This document shows, in pieces, positions 1 through 9,109 of a stretch of 64,000 nt of DNA. Under the pieces are notes generated by a model. The model was given only the letters and a program-made list of their open reading frames with translations, did not search any database and was not told the origin of the DNA. Each line of letters starts with the position of its first letter. The stretch's first letter is position 1. Source of the stretch: an uncultured Flavobacteriaceae bacterium. Its GTDB lineage: Bacteria > Bacteroidota > Bacteroidia > Flavobacteriales > Flavobacteriaceae. The translations under genes and the position numbers were made by a program. The stretch is from contig CANMSN010000001.1 of assembly GCA_947500585.1 (NCBI GenBank), forward strand, positions 62,001-126,000. The letters are read 5' to 3'.

Positions 1-1
1 A

Positions 2-733
2 CAAACCCTTGGAGATCATGGATGGACTCAAAAAGATATCTCTGGACATGGTTATAATTGGCTAATAAATAAAGGGGAAACCATTTCAAAAAACACTGGT
101 CCTAAACTTACAGATTCGCAAAACAATATCAGTAATACTTATATCTATGCGGAAGCCTCTGGCGCAAAAATAGGTGATGTTGCAGAAATTATTTCGCCAT
201 GTATAAATGTAGATTACGAAAATTCAGAACTTGAATTCGCATATCATATGTTTGGTGAGCATATGGGAGAATTACATGTTGACATTAAAACTAAAGATGG
301 TTATATAAATGATGTAATCGAACCTCTTATAGGTATGCAACAACAAAATCAAGATGATGATTTTTTAATTCAAGATATTGATTTATCTTCTTATGTAAAT
401 CAAACAATTAATATTCGTTTTAGAGCAATTAGAGGCTCTAGTTGGGATGGCGATATTGCAATTGATAATATTGCATTTAAAACGATAACAACTTCCATAA
501 CAGATGTTCCTGTTAAAGTGTATCCTAACCCAATAAATGGAAATTTACTTTATGTAAAAACCAATAATCTTGATGTGTCTTCTACTTTTTATATTTCAAA
601 TTTAGAAGGACAAATATTCAAGTCTGGCACATTAACAAGCCAACCTATTGATGTTGGTAATTTATCTTCTGGCATGTATTTGATTACTGTACAGAATAAG
701 GATTCAAGAATTACAAAAAAGATAATTAAATAG
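2..733 (+). CDS. Secreted MAM-domain protein with type IX secretion sorting tail (5' end missing)
   Basis: The reading frame is open from base 2, so the gene begins before the window; the ATG at 248 is internal. The visible 243 residues carry a MAM-like jelly-roll segment in the first ~160 residues (AYHMFGEHMGELHVDI, then FRAIRGSSWDGDIAIDNI), a fold seen in extracellular proteases and adhesins. The last ~75 residues form a type A C-terminal sorting domain: VKVYPNP, then SSGMYLITVQ, ending in KKIIK. In Bacteroidota this tail sends proteins through the type IX secretion system to the cell surface or medium. The missing N-terminal part probably holds the catalytic or binding domain, often a metalloprotease, but that cannot be seen here. 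Secretion by T9SS is well supported; the enzymatic function is unknown. Confidence 0.85.
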   Translation, partial: QTLGDHGWTQKDISGHGYNWLINKGETISKNTGPKLTDSQNNISNTYIYAEASGAKIGDVAEIISPCINVDYENSELEFAYHMFGEHMGELHVDIKTKDGYINDVIEPLIGMQQQNQDDDFLIQDIDLSSYVNQTINIRFRAIRGSSWDGDIAIDNIAFKTITTSITDVPVKVYPNPINGNLLYVKTNNLDVSSTFYISNLEGQIFKSGTLTSQPIDVGNLSSGMYLITVQNKDSRITKKIIK

Positions 734-737
734 TGTT

Positions 738-1772
738 TTACTTTCCCTTTAGAATCACTTTATTAATTTTTTTAATTAAACTCGGACCTTCATAAATAAA
801 CCCTGTATAAATTTGAACTAAATCTGCGCCAGCTTCTATTTTTTCAAGAGCATCTTCTGCTGAGTGTATACCGCCTACTCCAATAATTGGAAAGCCTTTT
901 TTACTTTTTTCAGATAAATACTTTATGACTCTAGTACTCTTATCTTTTATGGATTGTCCGCTTAATCCGCCATTTCCAATATGTTCGAGTAACTCATCTG
1001 ATGCTTTTAAACCATTTCTGTCAGTAGAAGTATTACTCGCTATAACACCATCTAAGTTTGTATCAGAAACAAGTTGAATTATTTCATCTAACTGTACATT
1101 ATTTAAATCTGGTGCTATTTTTAAAAGTATCGGTTTTTGCTTTTCAAAACTACTATTGGCTTTTTTAACAGCGCTAATTAATTCTTCTAAATAATCTTTA
1201 TCATTTAGTTTAGCATGGCTTCCCACATTTGGGCAGCTTACATTAAGTACAAAATAATCTACATAAGGATGTAATGCATTAAAACACTCTAAATAATCTT
1301 TGGTATAATCTTCAGGTTTTGTTTGTGTGTTTTTGCCAATATTTCCACCAATAATAAGTTTTCCTTTATTCTTTTTTAACTGTGTTATTGCTGCTTCTAA
1401 TCCCTCATTATTAAAACCCATTCGGTTAATAATTCCTTGATCTTCTTTTAATCTAAAAAGGCGTTTTTTAGGATTTCCTGCTTGAGCTTTTGGTGTTACA
1501 GTTCCTATTTCAATAAAACCAAATCCGAAATTCGCTAGTTCATTATATAACACTGCATTTTTATCAAATCCTGCCGCTAATCCTACTGGGTTTTTAAACG
1601 TTAATCCAAATAAATTACGTTCTAATTTTTTATCATTAACCACATACAAACTTCTAAACAATGTAGAAAAACCAGGGATTTTGGAACTTAACTTTATTAA
1701 TGAAAATGTAAAATGATGAATTTTTTCAGGATCGAAACTAAAAAATAAAGGGCGAAGTAATAATTTGTACAT
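738..1772 (-). CDS. pyrD: Dihydroorotate dehydrogenase (quinone), class 2
   Basis: This enzyme oxidises dihydroorotate to orotate in pyrimidine synthesis, using FMN and passing electrons to the quinone pool at the inner membrane. The 344 residues fit class 2. The N-terminal helix (residues 1-40, [20 protein letters not shown]) is the membrane-association element of that class. The FMN barrel follows, with GLAAGFDKN (~66-74), [24 protein letters not shown] and the C-terminal phosphate-binding [11 protein letters not shown]. The active-site loop reads NVSCPN, with Cys where E. coli class 2 PyrD has the catalytic Ser. The gene is convergent with the T9SS substrate gene, 4 bp apart. Confidence 0.95.
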   Translation of the reverse strand: MYKLLLRPLFFSFDPEKIHHFTFSLIKLSSKIPGFSTLFRSLYVVNDKKLERNLFGLTFKNPVGLAAGFDKNAVLYNELANFGFGFIEIGTVTPKAQAGNPKKRLFRLKEDQGIINRMGFNNEGLEAAITQLKKNKGKLIIGGNIGKNTQTKPEDYTKDYLECFNALHPYVDYFVLNVSCPNVGSHAKLNDKDYLEELISAVKKANSSFEKQKPILLKIAPDLNNVQLDEIIQLVSDTNLDGVIASNTSTDRNGLKASDELLEHIGNGGLSGQSIKDKSTRVIKYLSEKSKKGFPIIGVGGIHSAEDALEKIEAGADLVQIYTGFIYEGPSLIKKINKVILKGK

Positions 1773-1904
1773 CAGTATTATTTATGCAAAAATACTTCTA
1801 AATAAAAAATTGCGCAATTCAAATGATAAAAATCTCAATAATCGTAACTTTAGACTTTAAAAGCCATTTAATTATCTCACTCAAGCTCTAAATACATTTT
1901 AATT

Positions 1905-3161
1905 ATGATTTCTAAAGAACACATCATAAAACGTTTTGTAAGTTACGTGACTATTGATACAGAATCTGATCCTACTTCAAAAACCACTCCCAGCACAAAA
2001 AAGCAATGGGATTTAGCAAATAAACTTGCCGAAGAATTAAAAACTATTGGGATGCAAGATGTTACTATAGATGAGCATGCATATATTATGGCAACCTTAC
2101 CAAGTAACGTAGATTTTGAAGTGCCGACTATTGGTTTTATTTCACATTTTGATACCTCACCCGATTTTACAGGAGCAAATGTTAGGCCTCAAATTCATGA
2201 AAATTATTTGGGTGGCGATATTTTACTAAACAAAGCAGAAAATATTGTGCTTTCACCAGATTATTTTGAAGATTTACGATTATATATTGGGCAAACCCTA
2301 ATAACTACTGATGGCACAACCCTTTTAGGAGCCGATGACAAAGCTGGTATTTGCGAAATCGTTTCGGCTATGGAATATTTAGTTAATCACCCAGAAATTA
2401 AACACGGAAAAATTAGAGTTGGTTTTACGCCCGATGAGGAAATAGGTAGAGGTGCTCATAAATTTGATGTAGAAAAATTTGGCGCAGATTGGGCATATAC
2501 AATGGATGGCAGTCAAATTGGCGAATTAGAATACGAGAATTTTAATGCGGCGAGTGCTGTAGTAAAAGTAAAAGGGAAAATTGTACATCCTGGCTATGCA
2601 AAAGGAAAAATGATTAACTCCATGTACATTACTACCGAGTTTATTAATTCTTTACCGATGATGGAAACGCCTGAACATACCGATGGTTATCAAGGTTTCT
2701 TCCATTTGCACGATATGAACGGACATGTAGATGAAACTATTTTACAATATATTATTCGCGACCATGATAAAGGCCATTTTGAAGCTCGAAAAGACGTGAT
2801 GCAAAAACTAACTAACGAGTTAAATTCGCAATACGGTAGAGAAGTTATTGTAACAGAAATTAAAGACCAATATTACAATATGAAGGAAAAAATTGAACCT
2901 GTAATGCACATTGTAAATATTGCTGAAGAAGCCATGAAGCAATTGGATATTACCCCATTAATTAAAGCCATTCGGGGTGGTACAGATGGATCTCAGTTAA
3001 GTTATATGGGATTACCATGCCCAAATATTTTTGCTGGTGGACATAATTTTCATGGCAGATATGAGTATGTGCCTGTTGAGAGTATGATTAAAGCTACTGA
3101 GGTTATTTGTAAGATTGCGGAACTTACAGCGATAAAAGATAACCCGATTTACGGAACTTGA
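1905..3161 (+). CDS. pepT: Peptidase T (tripeptide aminopeptidase)
   Basis: This is a cytoplasmic zinc aminopeptidase of family M20 that removes the N-terminal residue from tripeptides. The 418-residue length is normal for PepT. Metal ligands and catalytic residues are visible: SHFDTSPD (~80-87, HxD), GADDKAG (~142, bridging Asp), TPDEEIGRGA (~175, catalytic Glu and ligand), the later Asp in MDGSQIGELEYENF, and AGGHNFHG near the C-terminus (last His ligand). The start ATG lies 132 bp from the divergent pyrD start. No obvious operon partner follows; the next gene has different flanks. Confidence 0.96.
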   Translation: MISKEHIIKRFVSYVTIDTESDPTSKTTPSTKKQWDLANKLAEELKTIGMQDVTIDEHAYIMATLPSNVDFEVPTIGFISHFDTSPDFTGANVRPQIHENYLGGDILLNKAENIVLSPDYFEDLRLYIGQTLITTDGTTLLGADDKAGICEIVSAMEYLVNHPEIKHGKIRVGFTPDEEIGRGAHKFDVEKFGADWAYTMDGSQIGELEYENFNAASAVVKVKGKIVHPGYAKGKMINSMYITTEFINSLPMMETPEHTDGYQGFFHLHDMNGHVDETILQYIIRDHDKGHFEARKDVMQKLTNELNSQYGREVIVTEIKDQYYNMKEKIEPVMHIVNIAEEAMKQLDITPLIKAIRGGTDGSQLSYMGLPCPNIFAGGHNFHGRYEYVPVESMIKATEVICKIAELTAIKDNPIYGT

Positions 3162-3244
3162 CTTTGTAAAAAAATCGGCTAAATTTGCTTATTGTATGAT
3201 ATAGTTCATTAAAAATACAACCATATCTTAACGTTGGGAACAAT

Positions 3245-3670
3245 ATGAAAACAATGAAAGTCCTTACCTTGATATTTTTTGCTTTTATTCAATTGTCTTG
3301 CTTTTGTCAAAGTCTTGAGGAAAGAGAAAAAATAACAGCGGAATTTGAAAGGCGTTCTGATACTGAAATTGAATTATTCAATATGAATTCATCTTCTAAA
3401 CTTTTAGATTCAATACAAATAAAATCTAATTTCTTAAAAAGGAATAATATTGATTACAAGATTCTTGGATTCAGAATCTCTGCTATTGATGAAAATGGGA
3501 AAAAAATATTTTCTTTTAAATCATCGAAAAGCAATCTCATTCCAAATGAATTTAATGAAAAAATTGCTGATTGTGAAGAATGTAAAAGTGTAAAAATCGA
3601 TTTAATAACAATAAATTGGTTTACTGGAACTTATACTATAAAGAATAGTAAAATGTGGAATATTAAATAA
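3245..3670 (+). CDS. Small exported protein of unknown function
   Basis: A 141-residue protein not recognised as a member of a named family. Residues 1-22 look like a signal peptide (basic MKTMK, hydrophobic core, then LSCFCQS). The LSC could be read as a lipobox, but FCQS also fits signal peptidase I cleavage, so lipoprotein status is open. The mature part is Lys/Glu/Asn rich and ends IKNSKMWNIK. An internal CEEC pair (residues ~112-115) could bind metal or form a disulfide. The gene stands alone between pepT and a DUF1801 gene. Its flanks (AACGTTGGGAACAAT before the ATG, GTTGCCTACAAAAAT just after the stop) resemble sequences I recall around isolated genes in flavobacteria, which suggests a cassette-like insertion. 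Function unknown. Confidence 0.6.
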   Translation: MKTMKVLTLIFFAFIQLSCFCQSLEEREKITAEFERRSDTEIELFNMNSSSKLLDSIQIKSNFLKRNNIDYKILGFRISAIDENGKKIFSFKSSKSNLIPNEFNEKIADCEECKSVKIDLITINWFTGTYTIKNSKMWNIK

Positions 3671-3834
3671 ATACAGTTGCCTACAAAAATATATAAAAAA
3701 TTGCTAGTTTTATTCTAAACCAATGTGAGTTGCTTTGTTTGCTAGCTTCTGTTTATTTCTTCGGAAAATTCTAGTACAAAAACACGCAGCATTTTATATA
3801 AATAAACGATATACAAACTTCCAAAATTCAACAA

Positions 3835-4434
3835 ATGAAAAAAATATACTCTGTTGAAGAATATATTGAAGAACATGCACATTTTTCTGAAGCTTTAATC
3901 CTTTTACGAGATATTATTAATTCGACTGAATTAATAGAAACTGTAAAATGGAGTGCTCCTGTTTATACTATAAATAATAAAAATGTTTTGGGCTTATGTG
4001 CTTTTAAAAACCATTTTGGTATTTGGTTTTTTAATGGTGTATTCTTAAAAGATGAATATAAGCTATTGGTAAACGCTCAAGAAAATAAAACCAAAGCGTT
4101 AAGACAAATGCGTTTTGAACATGTAAACGATATTGACAAACATATTGTTTTAAATTACATTAAAGAAGCTATTGAAAACCAGAAACTAGGAAAAGAAATA
4201 AAACCACAACATACTAAAAAAGAAATCCTAATACCTAAAGAACTCAGTGAATTACTATCATCAAACCCTTCTTTAAAAACAAGTTTTAATAGCATTACGC
4301 CTTATAAACAGAGAGAATACTGCGACTATATAAGTTCAGCAAAACGGGAAGCCACTAAACAAACCCGTTTAGAAAAAATAACACCAATGATTCTACAAGG
4401 TATCGGTTTAAATGATAAGTATAAAAATTGTTAA
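3835..4434 (+). CDS. DUF1801 / YdeI-like protein
   Basis: A 199-residue cytoplasmic protein in two parts. Residues ~1-115 match the DUF1801 (YdhG-like) fold: a VKWSAPVYTI segment, FKNHFGIWFFNG and a MRFEHVNDID stretch. Residues ~125-195 are the YdeI-type C-terminal helical domain (IPKELSELLSS, then YKQREYCDYISSAKREATKQTRLEK). Members are widespread in Bacteroidota; some YdeI proteins are linked to stress resistance, but no reaction is established. A small gene with no operon partner. Family placement is fairly sure, role is not. Confidence 0.8.
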   Translation: MKKIYSVEEYIEEHAHFSEALILLRDIINSTELIETVKWSAPVYTINNKNVLGLCAFKNHFGIWFFNGVFLKDEYKLLVNAQENKTKALRQMRFEHVNDIDKHIVLNYIKEAIENQKLGKEIKPQHTKKEILIPKELSELLSSNPSLKTSFNSITPYKQREYCDYISSAKREATKQTRLEKITPMILQGIGLNDKYKNC

Positions 4435-4520
4435 AATATCTTTATAACTTGAGTTCGATTAATTTTATTAGGAAGTATTAGTTATAACTTACTGTTTATC
4501 AGCAAATAAAATGATTATAA

Positions 4521-4603
4521 ATCCTGCAAGGTCTCTTTTTGACCTTGTAGGTATAAAGTACTGATATCAAAATACCTACAAGGTATTCAAAACCTTGCAG
4601 GAT
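4521..4603 (+). repeat. 83-bp structured intergenic repeat, copy A
   Basis: An 83-bp unit with 11-bp terminal inverted repeats (ATCCTGCAAGG ... CCTTGCAGGAT). It contains two inner hairpins (AAGGTC...GACCTT and ATACCT...AGGTAT), so single strands could fold into a branched structure. A second copy of equal length lies inverted at 9610-9692, with about six base differences. Outside copy A there is a further inverted pair, TTGAGTTCGATTA at ~4450 and TAATCGAACTCAG at ~4618, which may mark the ends of a larger element (about 4447-4630). It has no coding capacity. It could be a REP/MITE-like mobile repeat; the mobilising enzyme is not in the window. Confidence 0.8.
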
Positions 4604-4652
4604 AATAGTAATCTCAATAATCGAACTCAGATTTATATATGAAGTTAACAAG

Positions 4653-4680
4653 TGGATTCCTGCCTTCGCAGGAATGACAA
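4653..4680. repeat. REP-like palindrome
   Basis: An inverted repeat with 8-bp arms, ATTCCTGC (4656-4663) and GCAGGAAT (4668-4675), a 4-base loop, flanked by TGG and GACAA. This resembles short palindromes scattered through flavobacterial intergenic DNA. Only one copy is seen in this window. Confidence 0.5.
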
Positions 4681-4718
4681 AAACACAAAAGCTTCCTGTT
4701 TAGGAAGCTTTTGTGTTT
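4681..4718. terminator. Strong bidirectional terminator between convergent genes
   Basis: A perfect 17-bp inverted repeat (4681-4697 and 4702-4718, core AAAGCTTCCT / AGGAAGCTTT) with a 4-base loop, and A/T runs at both ends. It lies 22 bp past the yajC stop and can also end transcription from the DUF1801 side. Confidence 0.85.
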
Positions 4719-4739
4719 AAAGTATGTATATAAATACTC

Positions 4740-5033
4740 TTATTTTTTAACTACAGCTGGTGCATTTAGTTTACTACTCAATTCCATAGAAATGAATGAA
4801 CGTTCTAACTTAATTTTACCAGACATCGTTTCAATAATACAACTACCGTCTTTATCATTAAGCTCTAAAACTTTACCGTGTACACCACTTTTAGTAATTA
4901 CTTTATCGCCTTTTTTTAATTCAGCATTAAATTTCTTTTCCTTTTTAGCACGTTTCATTTGTGGTGCAATCATAAAAAAGTATACGACTACAAACATTAA
5001 TATAAACGGTAAAAACTGACCCATGTCTCCCAT
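4740..5033 (-). CDS. yajC: Preprotein translocase subunit YajC
   Basis: A small single-pass inner-membrane protein that associates with SecDF and the SecYEG translocon. The 97 residues show the expected layout: a hydrophobic N-terminal helix (residues ~7-22, FLPFILMFVVVYFFMIAPQ) followed by a basic patch (KRAKKEKKF) and the soluble YajC domain with GDKVITKSGVHGKV (~43-56). It is the last gene of a nusB / DUF1573 / yajC run and starts 6 bp after the DUF1573 stop, so co-transcription is likely. A strong terminator follows. Confidence 0.95.
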   Translation of the reverse strand: MGDMGQFLPFILMFVVVYFFMIAPQMKRAKKEKKFNAELKKGDKVITKSGVHGKVLELNDKDGSCIIETMSGKIKLERSFISMELSSKLNAPAVVKK

Positions 5034-5039
5034 AATTTA

Positions 5040-5528
5040 TTATTGTGCTGGTTTTTTTGCAGCAGATTGTACTGCAGCGTTAGGATCTGGTTTAACGAAA
5101 GCCGTAATTTTAACACTTTCAGTTCCCTTTTCTGTATTTGCAGTAATATTAATTGATTTTGTTACTTTATTAGTGCCACTGCCGTTAAACTTCACAGTAA
5201 ATTTTCCTGAACTACCTGGAGCTAATGGCTCTCTGCTCCAATCTTGTGGTACAGTACAACCACAAGTACTTTTAATATCGGTAATAACTAAAGGCGCATC
5301 ACCAGTATTTGTATAAGTAAAGCTTGTTTCAACTGGTGTGTTTTTTTCAATTTCACCAAAATCATGTTCTTTCTTATCAAATTCTAAAACTGGGAATTTA
5401 GACGAACTAGCATCTCTAACAGCCGCAGCTGCAATATTACTTTCTTCTATTTTTTTAGCTACATTTTCCTTACAAGAAGTAAATGCCATTAAGCAAACTG
5501 CACTTAATGTTAATACAATTTTTTTCAT
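5040..5528 (-). CDS. DUF1573 lipoprotein
   Basis: A 162-residue exported protein. The signal peptide ends in a lipobox (LMAFTSC, Cys at ~19), so it is probably an envelope lipoprotein. The DUF1573 (Ig-like, ASH-related) domain spans ~48-145, with the hallmark FDKKEHDFGEIEKN, FTYTNTGDAPLVITDIKS and STCGCTVP. DUF1573 proteins are abundant in Bacteroidota and often sit next to yajC; their molecular role is not established. The tail is Ala/Lys rich. It lies 81 bp after nusB and 6 bp before yajC. Confidence 0.9.
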   Translation of the reverse strand: MKKIVLTLSAVCLMAFTSCKENVAKKIEESNIAAAAVRDASSSKFPVLEFDKKEHDFGEIEKNTPVETSFTYTNTGDAPLVITDIKSTCGCTVPQDWSREPLAPGSSGKFTVKFNGSGTNKVTKSINITANTEKGTESVKITAFVKPDPNAAVQSAAKKPAQ

Positions 5529-5609
5529 TTTAAACTATTTAATCATTTGATTAGCAAAAATAGGAATTATTTAATCGATTCTGAAATATTTATCAATTTG
5601 ATAGTAAAC

Positions 5610-6554
5610 TTACATTAATCCGCGACCTACTTTATTTAATGTACCACCCGCTTCATATTCTTTAACCAATTTATCTAATATACCGTTAATAAAAATACTG
5701 CTTTTAGGTGTTGAATACTCTTTGGCTATTTCTAAATACTCGTTTATAGTTACTTTTACAGGAATTGAAGGAAAGTTTTTTAGCTCGCAAATGGCCATTT
5801 GTAATAAAGAATAATCAATATTTGCAATACGATCTGAATCCCAATTTTGGGTTTTACCATCAATTTCTTTATTGATAGCCGTTTTATTTAATAGGGTTTT
5901 CCTAAATAAATCTATTGCAAACTGTTTATCATCAATATCCTTATATAATTTAGGTGTGAAGTGATTTTCTTGTGATGTTTGTTTAACTTTTCGCAATAAC
6001 TTTAAAATAGTTGTATTTACGGTAGGAAGATCGTCTAACCAAGTTAGGTTATTATCTTCCATGTATTCATAAAGCTTATCGTTAGGAGCGATGATATCTT
6101 TAAAAATATCAACAATAAAATCTTTATCTTCTTTGAAGTCAGACACTCTGGTTTGCATATAGTCTTTATACAAATTACTGGAAGTTATGGCTTTAAAAAT
6201 AATATCAACATATTCACCGTCTAGATCCCAATTTGATATGTTATGCGATTCTAGTTGCTCCTTAAGTTCTTGATTATTTTTAAGTAAGAGCAACAGTTTA
6301 TTTTCCACAAACTTTCGGTTTGGGTTTTTATCTTCTTTTGTTGCTAAATGTTTTTTCTGCTTTTTTTGTAAATCGTTTTCTGCTCTTTTCTGAACTTCTA
6401 ATAATAACGACATTAATAAAAGGTACAAGTTGTACATATTATCTATACTAAACAGCAAAAATTTTTGATCTTTACTAAGGTCATCACTTTCACTTCCTTT
6501 AAAAGCATACAACGTTTGCATTACTTTTACACGAATATGTCTTCTGTTTAGCAT
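5610..6554 (-). CDS. nusB: Transcription antitermination factor NusB (long Bacteroidota form)
   Basis: NusB pairs with NusE (S10) on boxA RNA to form the antitermination complex used in rRNA transcription. This protein has 314 residues, about twice the E. coli length, as is usual in Bacteroidota. The N-terminus (LNRRHIRVKVMQTLYAFK) carries the RNA-binding arginine motif, a long helical insert follows, and the NusB core is at the C-terminus (NWDSDRIANIDYSLLQMAICE, IPVKVTINEYLEIAKEYS, FINGILDKL). It is first in the run with the DUF1573 and yajC genes. Confidence 0.93.
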   Translation of the reverse strand: MLNRRHIRVKVMQTLYAFKGSESDDLSKDQKFLLFSIDNMYNLYLLLMSLLLEVQKRAENDLQKKQKKHLATKEDKNPNRKFVENKLLLLLKNNQELKEQLESHNISNWDLDGEYVDIIFKAITSSNLYKDYMQTRVSDFKEDKDFIVDIFKDIIAPNDKLYEYMEDNNLTWLDDLPTVNTTILKLLRKVKQTSQENHFTPKLYKDIDDKQFAIDLFRKTLLNKTAINKEIDGKTQNWDSDRIANIDYSLLQMAICELKNFPSIPVKVTINEYLEIAKEYSTPKSSIFINGILDKLVKEYEAGGTLNKVGRGLM

Positions 6555-6728
6555 AATTACAAAGAACTTAAATTAAAAATCACGAAAGATTATTTACTTC
6601 TATTCGGCAAAAATAATATTATTTTAAAAAATTACTTCATATTATTTGGTTTATTATTCATACCTCATTTTAGGGTATCTTTAACACTTAGTAAATAGCA
6701 AAAAAACAAATTTATTGTTTTAATACTT

Positions 6729-6736
6729 TATCTTTG
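6729..6736 (+). promoter_or_regulatory. Candidate -7 element for the ABC exporter gene
   Basis: TATCTTTG matches the Bacteroidota -7 consensus TAnnTTTG exactly and lies 48 bp before the ATG at 6784. No clear TTTG -33 box is present at 19 bp spacing, so support is partial. Confidence 0.4.
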
Positions 6737-6783
6737 CCCACTTACAAATGGTCTATATCGCATAGTAAACGACTCTTTTTTTA

Positions 6784-8550
6784 ATGAAAGAATTACAACA
6801 TCTAAATAAATATTTTTTAAAGTATAAAGTACATCTTTTATCCGGTGTTCTTATAACCATAGTGGCACGAATATTTTTACTATTTACACCGCGTTTAGTA
6901 AGAGAAATTTTTGTGATTATTGAAAAATATAAAGATGGTAATGTTACTGGAAATAACACTATTCAAGGAGAACTTACGCAAATTATTATTTATATTATTG
7001 GCGCAGCTATAATTGCTGGAATACTCACGTTTTTTATGCGACAAGCTATAATAAATGTTTCAAGATATATAGAATTTGATTTAAAAAATGAAGTTTATGA
7101 ACAGTACCAAAAACTCTCCTTAAATTTTTATAAAAAGAATAGAACAGGAGATTTAATGAATCGTATAAGTGAAGATGTTGGTCGTGTTCGCATGTATGCA
7201 GGTCCTGCCATTATGTATAGTATAAACACCATTACGCTTTTTGTAATTGCTCTAATTTATATGTTTAGTACTGCTCCTAAATTAGCACTTTACACCATTG
7301 TACCATTACCAATATTATCTATAATAATATATAAACTAAGTAAAGAAATACACAACCGTAGTACAGTTGTTCAACAATATTTATCTAAACTATCAACGTA
7401 TACTCAAGAATCATTTAGTGGTATTTCAGTCATTAAAGCTTATGGTATAGAACCTCTTACATCAAAAAACTTTAATGAACTAGCTGAAACCAGCAAAGAA
7501 AAACAGTTGAGTTTAGCAAAAGTACAAGCTTGGTTTTTCCCAATGATGATATTACTTATTGGGGCTAGTAATCTACTAGTCATTTATATTGGTGGTATGC
7601 AGTATATTAATGGAGAAATTGAAAGTTTAGGCACTATAGCAGAATTTATTATTTATGTTAACATGCTTACATGGCCAGTAGCAACTGTAGGCTGGGTGAC
7701 CTCTATTGTGCAACAAGCTGAAGCTTCACAAAAACGAATTAATGAATTTTTAAAGATTGAACCCGAAATTAAAAATTCGACTCTCGAACATACTGAAGTT
7801 ACTGGCGATATTTCCTTTAAAAATGTATCATTCACTTATGATGATACCAATATTCAAGCTTTAAAAAACATAAGCTTCACCATAAACAGAGGGCAAACCC
7901 TTGCTGTTTTGGGAAAAACAGGTTCAGGAAAATCTACAATACTAGACTTAATAGGCAGGCTTTATGATATTGATACTGGCGAAATTCTAGTTAACAACAT
8001 AAAAATAGACAAACATAACCTTACTGATTTACGAAACAGTATTGGTTATGTGCCACAAGACGCCTTTTTATTTTCAGATTCTATTAAAAACAATATTAAG
8101 TTTGGTAAAGAAGATGCTACTGAAGAAGATGTTATTGCAGCTGCCAAAAATGCGCAAGTACACAAAAATATTATAGCGTTTAATAAGGGTTATGATACTG
8201 TTTTAGGAGAACGAGGTATTACGCTTTCTGGTGGACAAAAACAACGTGTATCTATTGCTAGAGCCATTATAAAATCTCCTAAAATCTTGTTATTTGATGA
8301 TTGTTTATCCGCTGTCGACACAGAAACTGAGGAAAAAATCCTCAAAAACTTGAATAAAGTATCTCAAGGAAAAACAACTATTATAGTAAGTCACCGAGTA
8401 TCGTCAGCTAAAAATGCTGATAAAATTATTGTTTTAGATGATGGCAAAATTGTTCAAGAAGGTACTCATGAAACACTTATTAATATTGATGGGTATTACA
8501 AACATCTTTATTTAAAACAATCAAGTGAAAACGTTGAAAATAAAAAGTAA
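6784..8550 (+). CDS. ABC exporter, fused permease and ATPase (MsbA-like)
   Basis: A 588-residue half-transporter that would act as a homodimer in the inner membrane. Residues ~1-330 hold the six-helix exporter membrane domain (ISEDVGRVRMYAGPA coupling region). Residues ~345-580 are the nucleotide-binding domain: Walker A GKTGSGKST (~379), Q-loop YVPQDAFLF, signature LSGGQKQR, Walker B ILLFDDCLSAVD (Asp instead of the usual Glu after the Walker B Asp, then a Cys), and H-loop IVSHRVSSA. Homologues move lipids, peptides or drugs; the substrate cannot be read from sequence. It is divergent from nusB and has no partner genes, which fits a stand-alone lipid or drug exporter. Confidence 0.9.
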   Translation: MKELQHLNKYFLKYKVHLLSGVLITIVARIFLLFTPRLVREIFVIIEKYKDGNVTGNNTIQGELTQIIIYIIGAAIIAGILTFFMRQAIINVSRYIEFDLKNEVYEQYQKLSLNFYKKNRTGDLMNRISEDVGRVRMYAGPAIMYSINTITLFVIALIYMFSTAPKLALYTIVPLPILSIIIYKLSKEIHNRSTVVQQYLSKLSTYTQESFSGISVIKAYGIEPLTSKNFNELAETSKEKQLSLAKVQAWFFPMMILLIGASNLLVIYIGGMQYINGEIESLGTIAEFIIYVNMLTWPVATVGWVTSIVQQAEASQKRINEFLKIEPEIKNSTLEHTEVTGDISFKNVSFTYDDTNIQALKNISFTINRGQTLAVLGKTGSGKSTILDLIGRLYDIDTGEILVNNIKIDKHNLTDLRNSIGYVPQDAFLFSDSIKNNIKFGKEDATEEDVIAAAKNAQVHKNIIAFNKGYDTVLGERGITLSGGQKQRVSIARAIIKSPKILLFDDCLSAVDTETEEKILKNLNKVSQGKTTIIVSHRVSSAKNADKIIVLDDGKIVQEGTHETLINIDGYYKHLYLKQSSENVENKK

Positions 8551-8630
8551 TATTCACTAATTTTCATCATTCCTTTTTTTTCATTTTCTTCAATGAAAAT
8601 CAATATTTTAAAAAGAAACTGTAAAAATTG

Positions 8631-8661
8631 TTGGTTGGTATTGGTTTTTTTTAGATTTTTG
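8631..8661 (+). promoter_or_regulatory. Candidate promoter for the DUF3276 gene
   Basis: TTG at 8631-8633 and GATTTTTG at 8654-8661 are about 20 bp apart. This resembles the Bacteroidota TTG-N19-TAnnTTTG pattern, with one mismatch in the -7 box. The -7 box is 37 bp before the ATG at 8699. Confidence 0.35.
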
Positions 8662-8698
8662 ATTTACAAATGTTAATCGCATAAATTACTAAACAACT

Positions 8699-9085
8699 AT
8701 GAATAATAAGGATATGATGGAGAAAGAGGAAATTTTTTCAAAAGTATTAAGAGCAGGAAGACGAACATATTTTTTTGATGTAAGAGCCACAAAAGCAGAT
8801 GATTACTATCTTACTATTACTGAAAGTAAAAAGTTTACTAATGATGATGGATCATTTCATTATAAGAAGCACAAAATCTATATTTATAAAGAAGACTTTA
8901 CTGAATTTAAAGAGATTTTAGCTGAAATGACCGATTACATTATCAATGAAAAAGGTGATGAAGTTATTAGCGAACGTCATCAAAAAGATTTCAAAAAAGA
9001 ATATGATTCTGAATCACCTCGTGTAACAGAAGCTGATTTAAAAACACCAGAAAGTTTTACTGATATTGATTTTGACGATATATAA
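8699..9085 (+). CDS. PUR-like DNA/RNA-binding protein (DUF3276)
   Basis: A 128-residue protein of the DUF3276 family, whose fold resembles the PUR-alpha nucleic-acid-binding repeat. The core is at ~10-85: KVLRAGRRTYFFDVRATK, DYYLTITESKKF and HKIYIYKEDF. The acidic C-terminus (residues ~95-128) is likely disordered. Bacteroidota members are highly conserved and probably bind single-stranded DNA or RNA; the specific cellular role is not known. It is monocistronic, with its own hairpin terminator after the stop. Confidence 0.88.
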   Translation: MNNKDMMEKEEIFSKVLRAGRRTYFFDVRATKADDYYLTITESKKFTNDDGSFHYKKHKIYIYKEDFTEFKEILAEMTDYIINEKGDEVISERHQKDFKKEYDSESPRVTEADLKTPESFTDIDFDDI

Positions 9086-9109
9086 ACAAATCCTGTTAAA
9101 ATAAACCAA

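Noticed and set aside
4711-5550. Three plus-strand ORFs between 4711 and 5550
   Set aside because: They are antisense to yajC and the DUF1573 gene, both of which have clear motifs and spacing.
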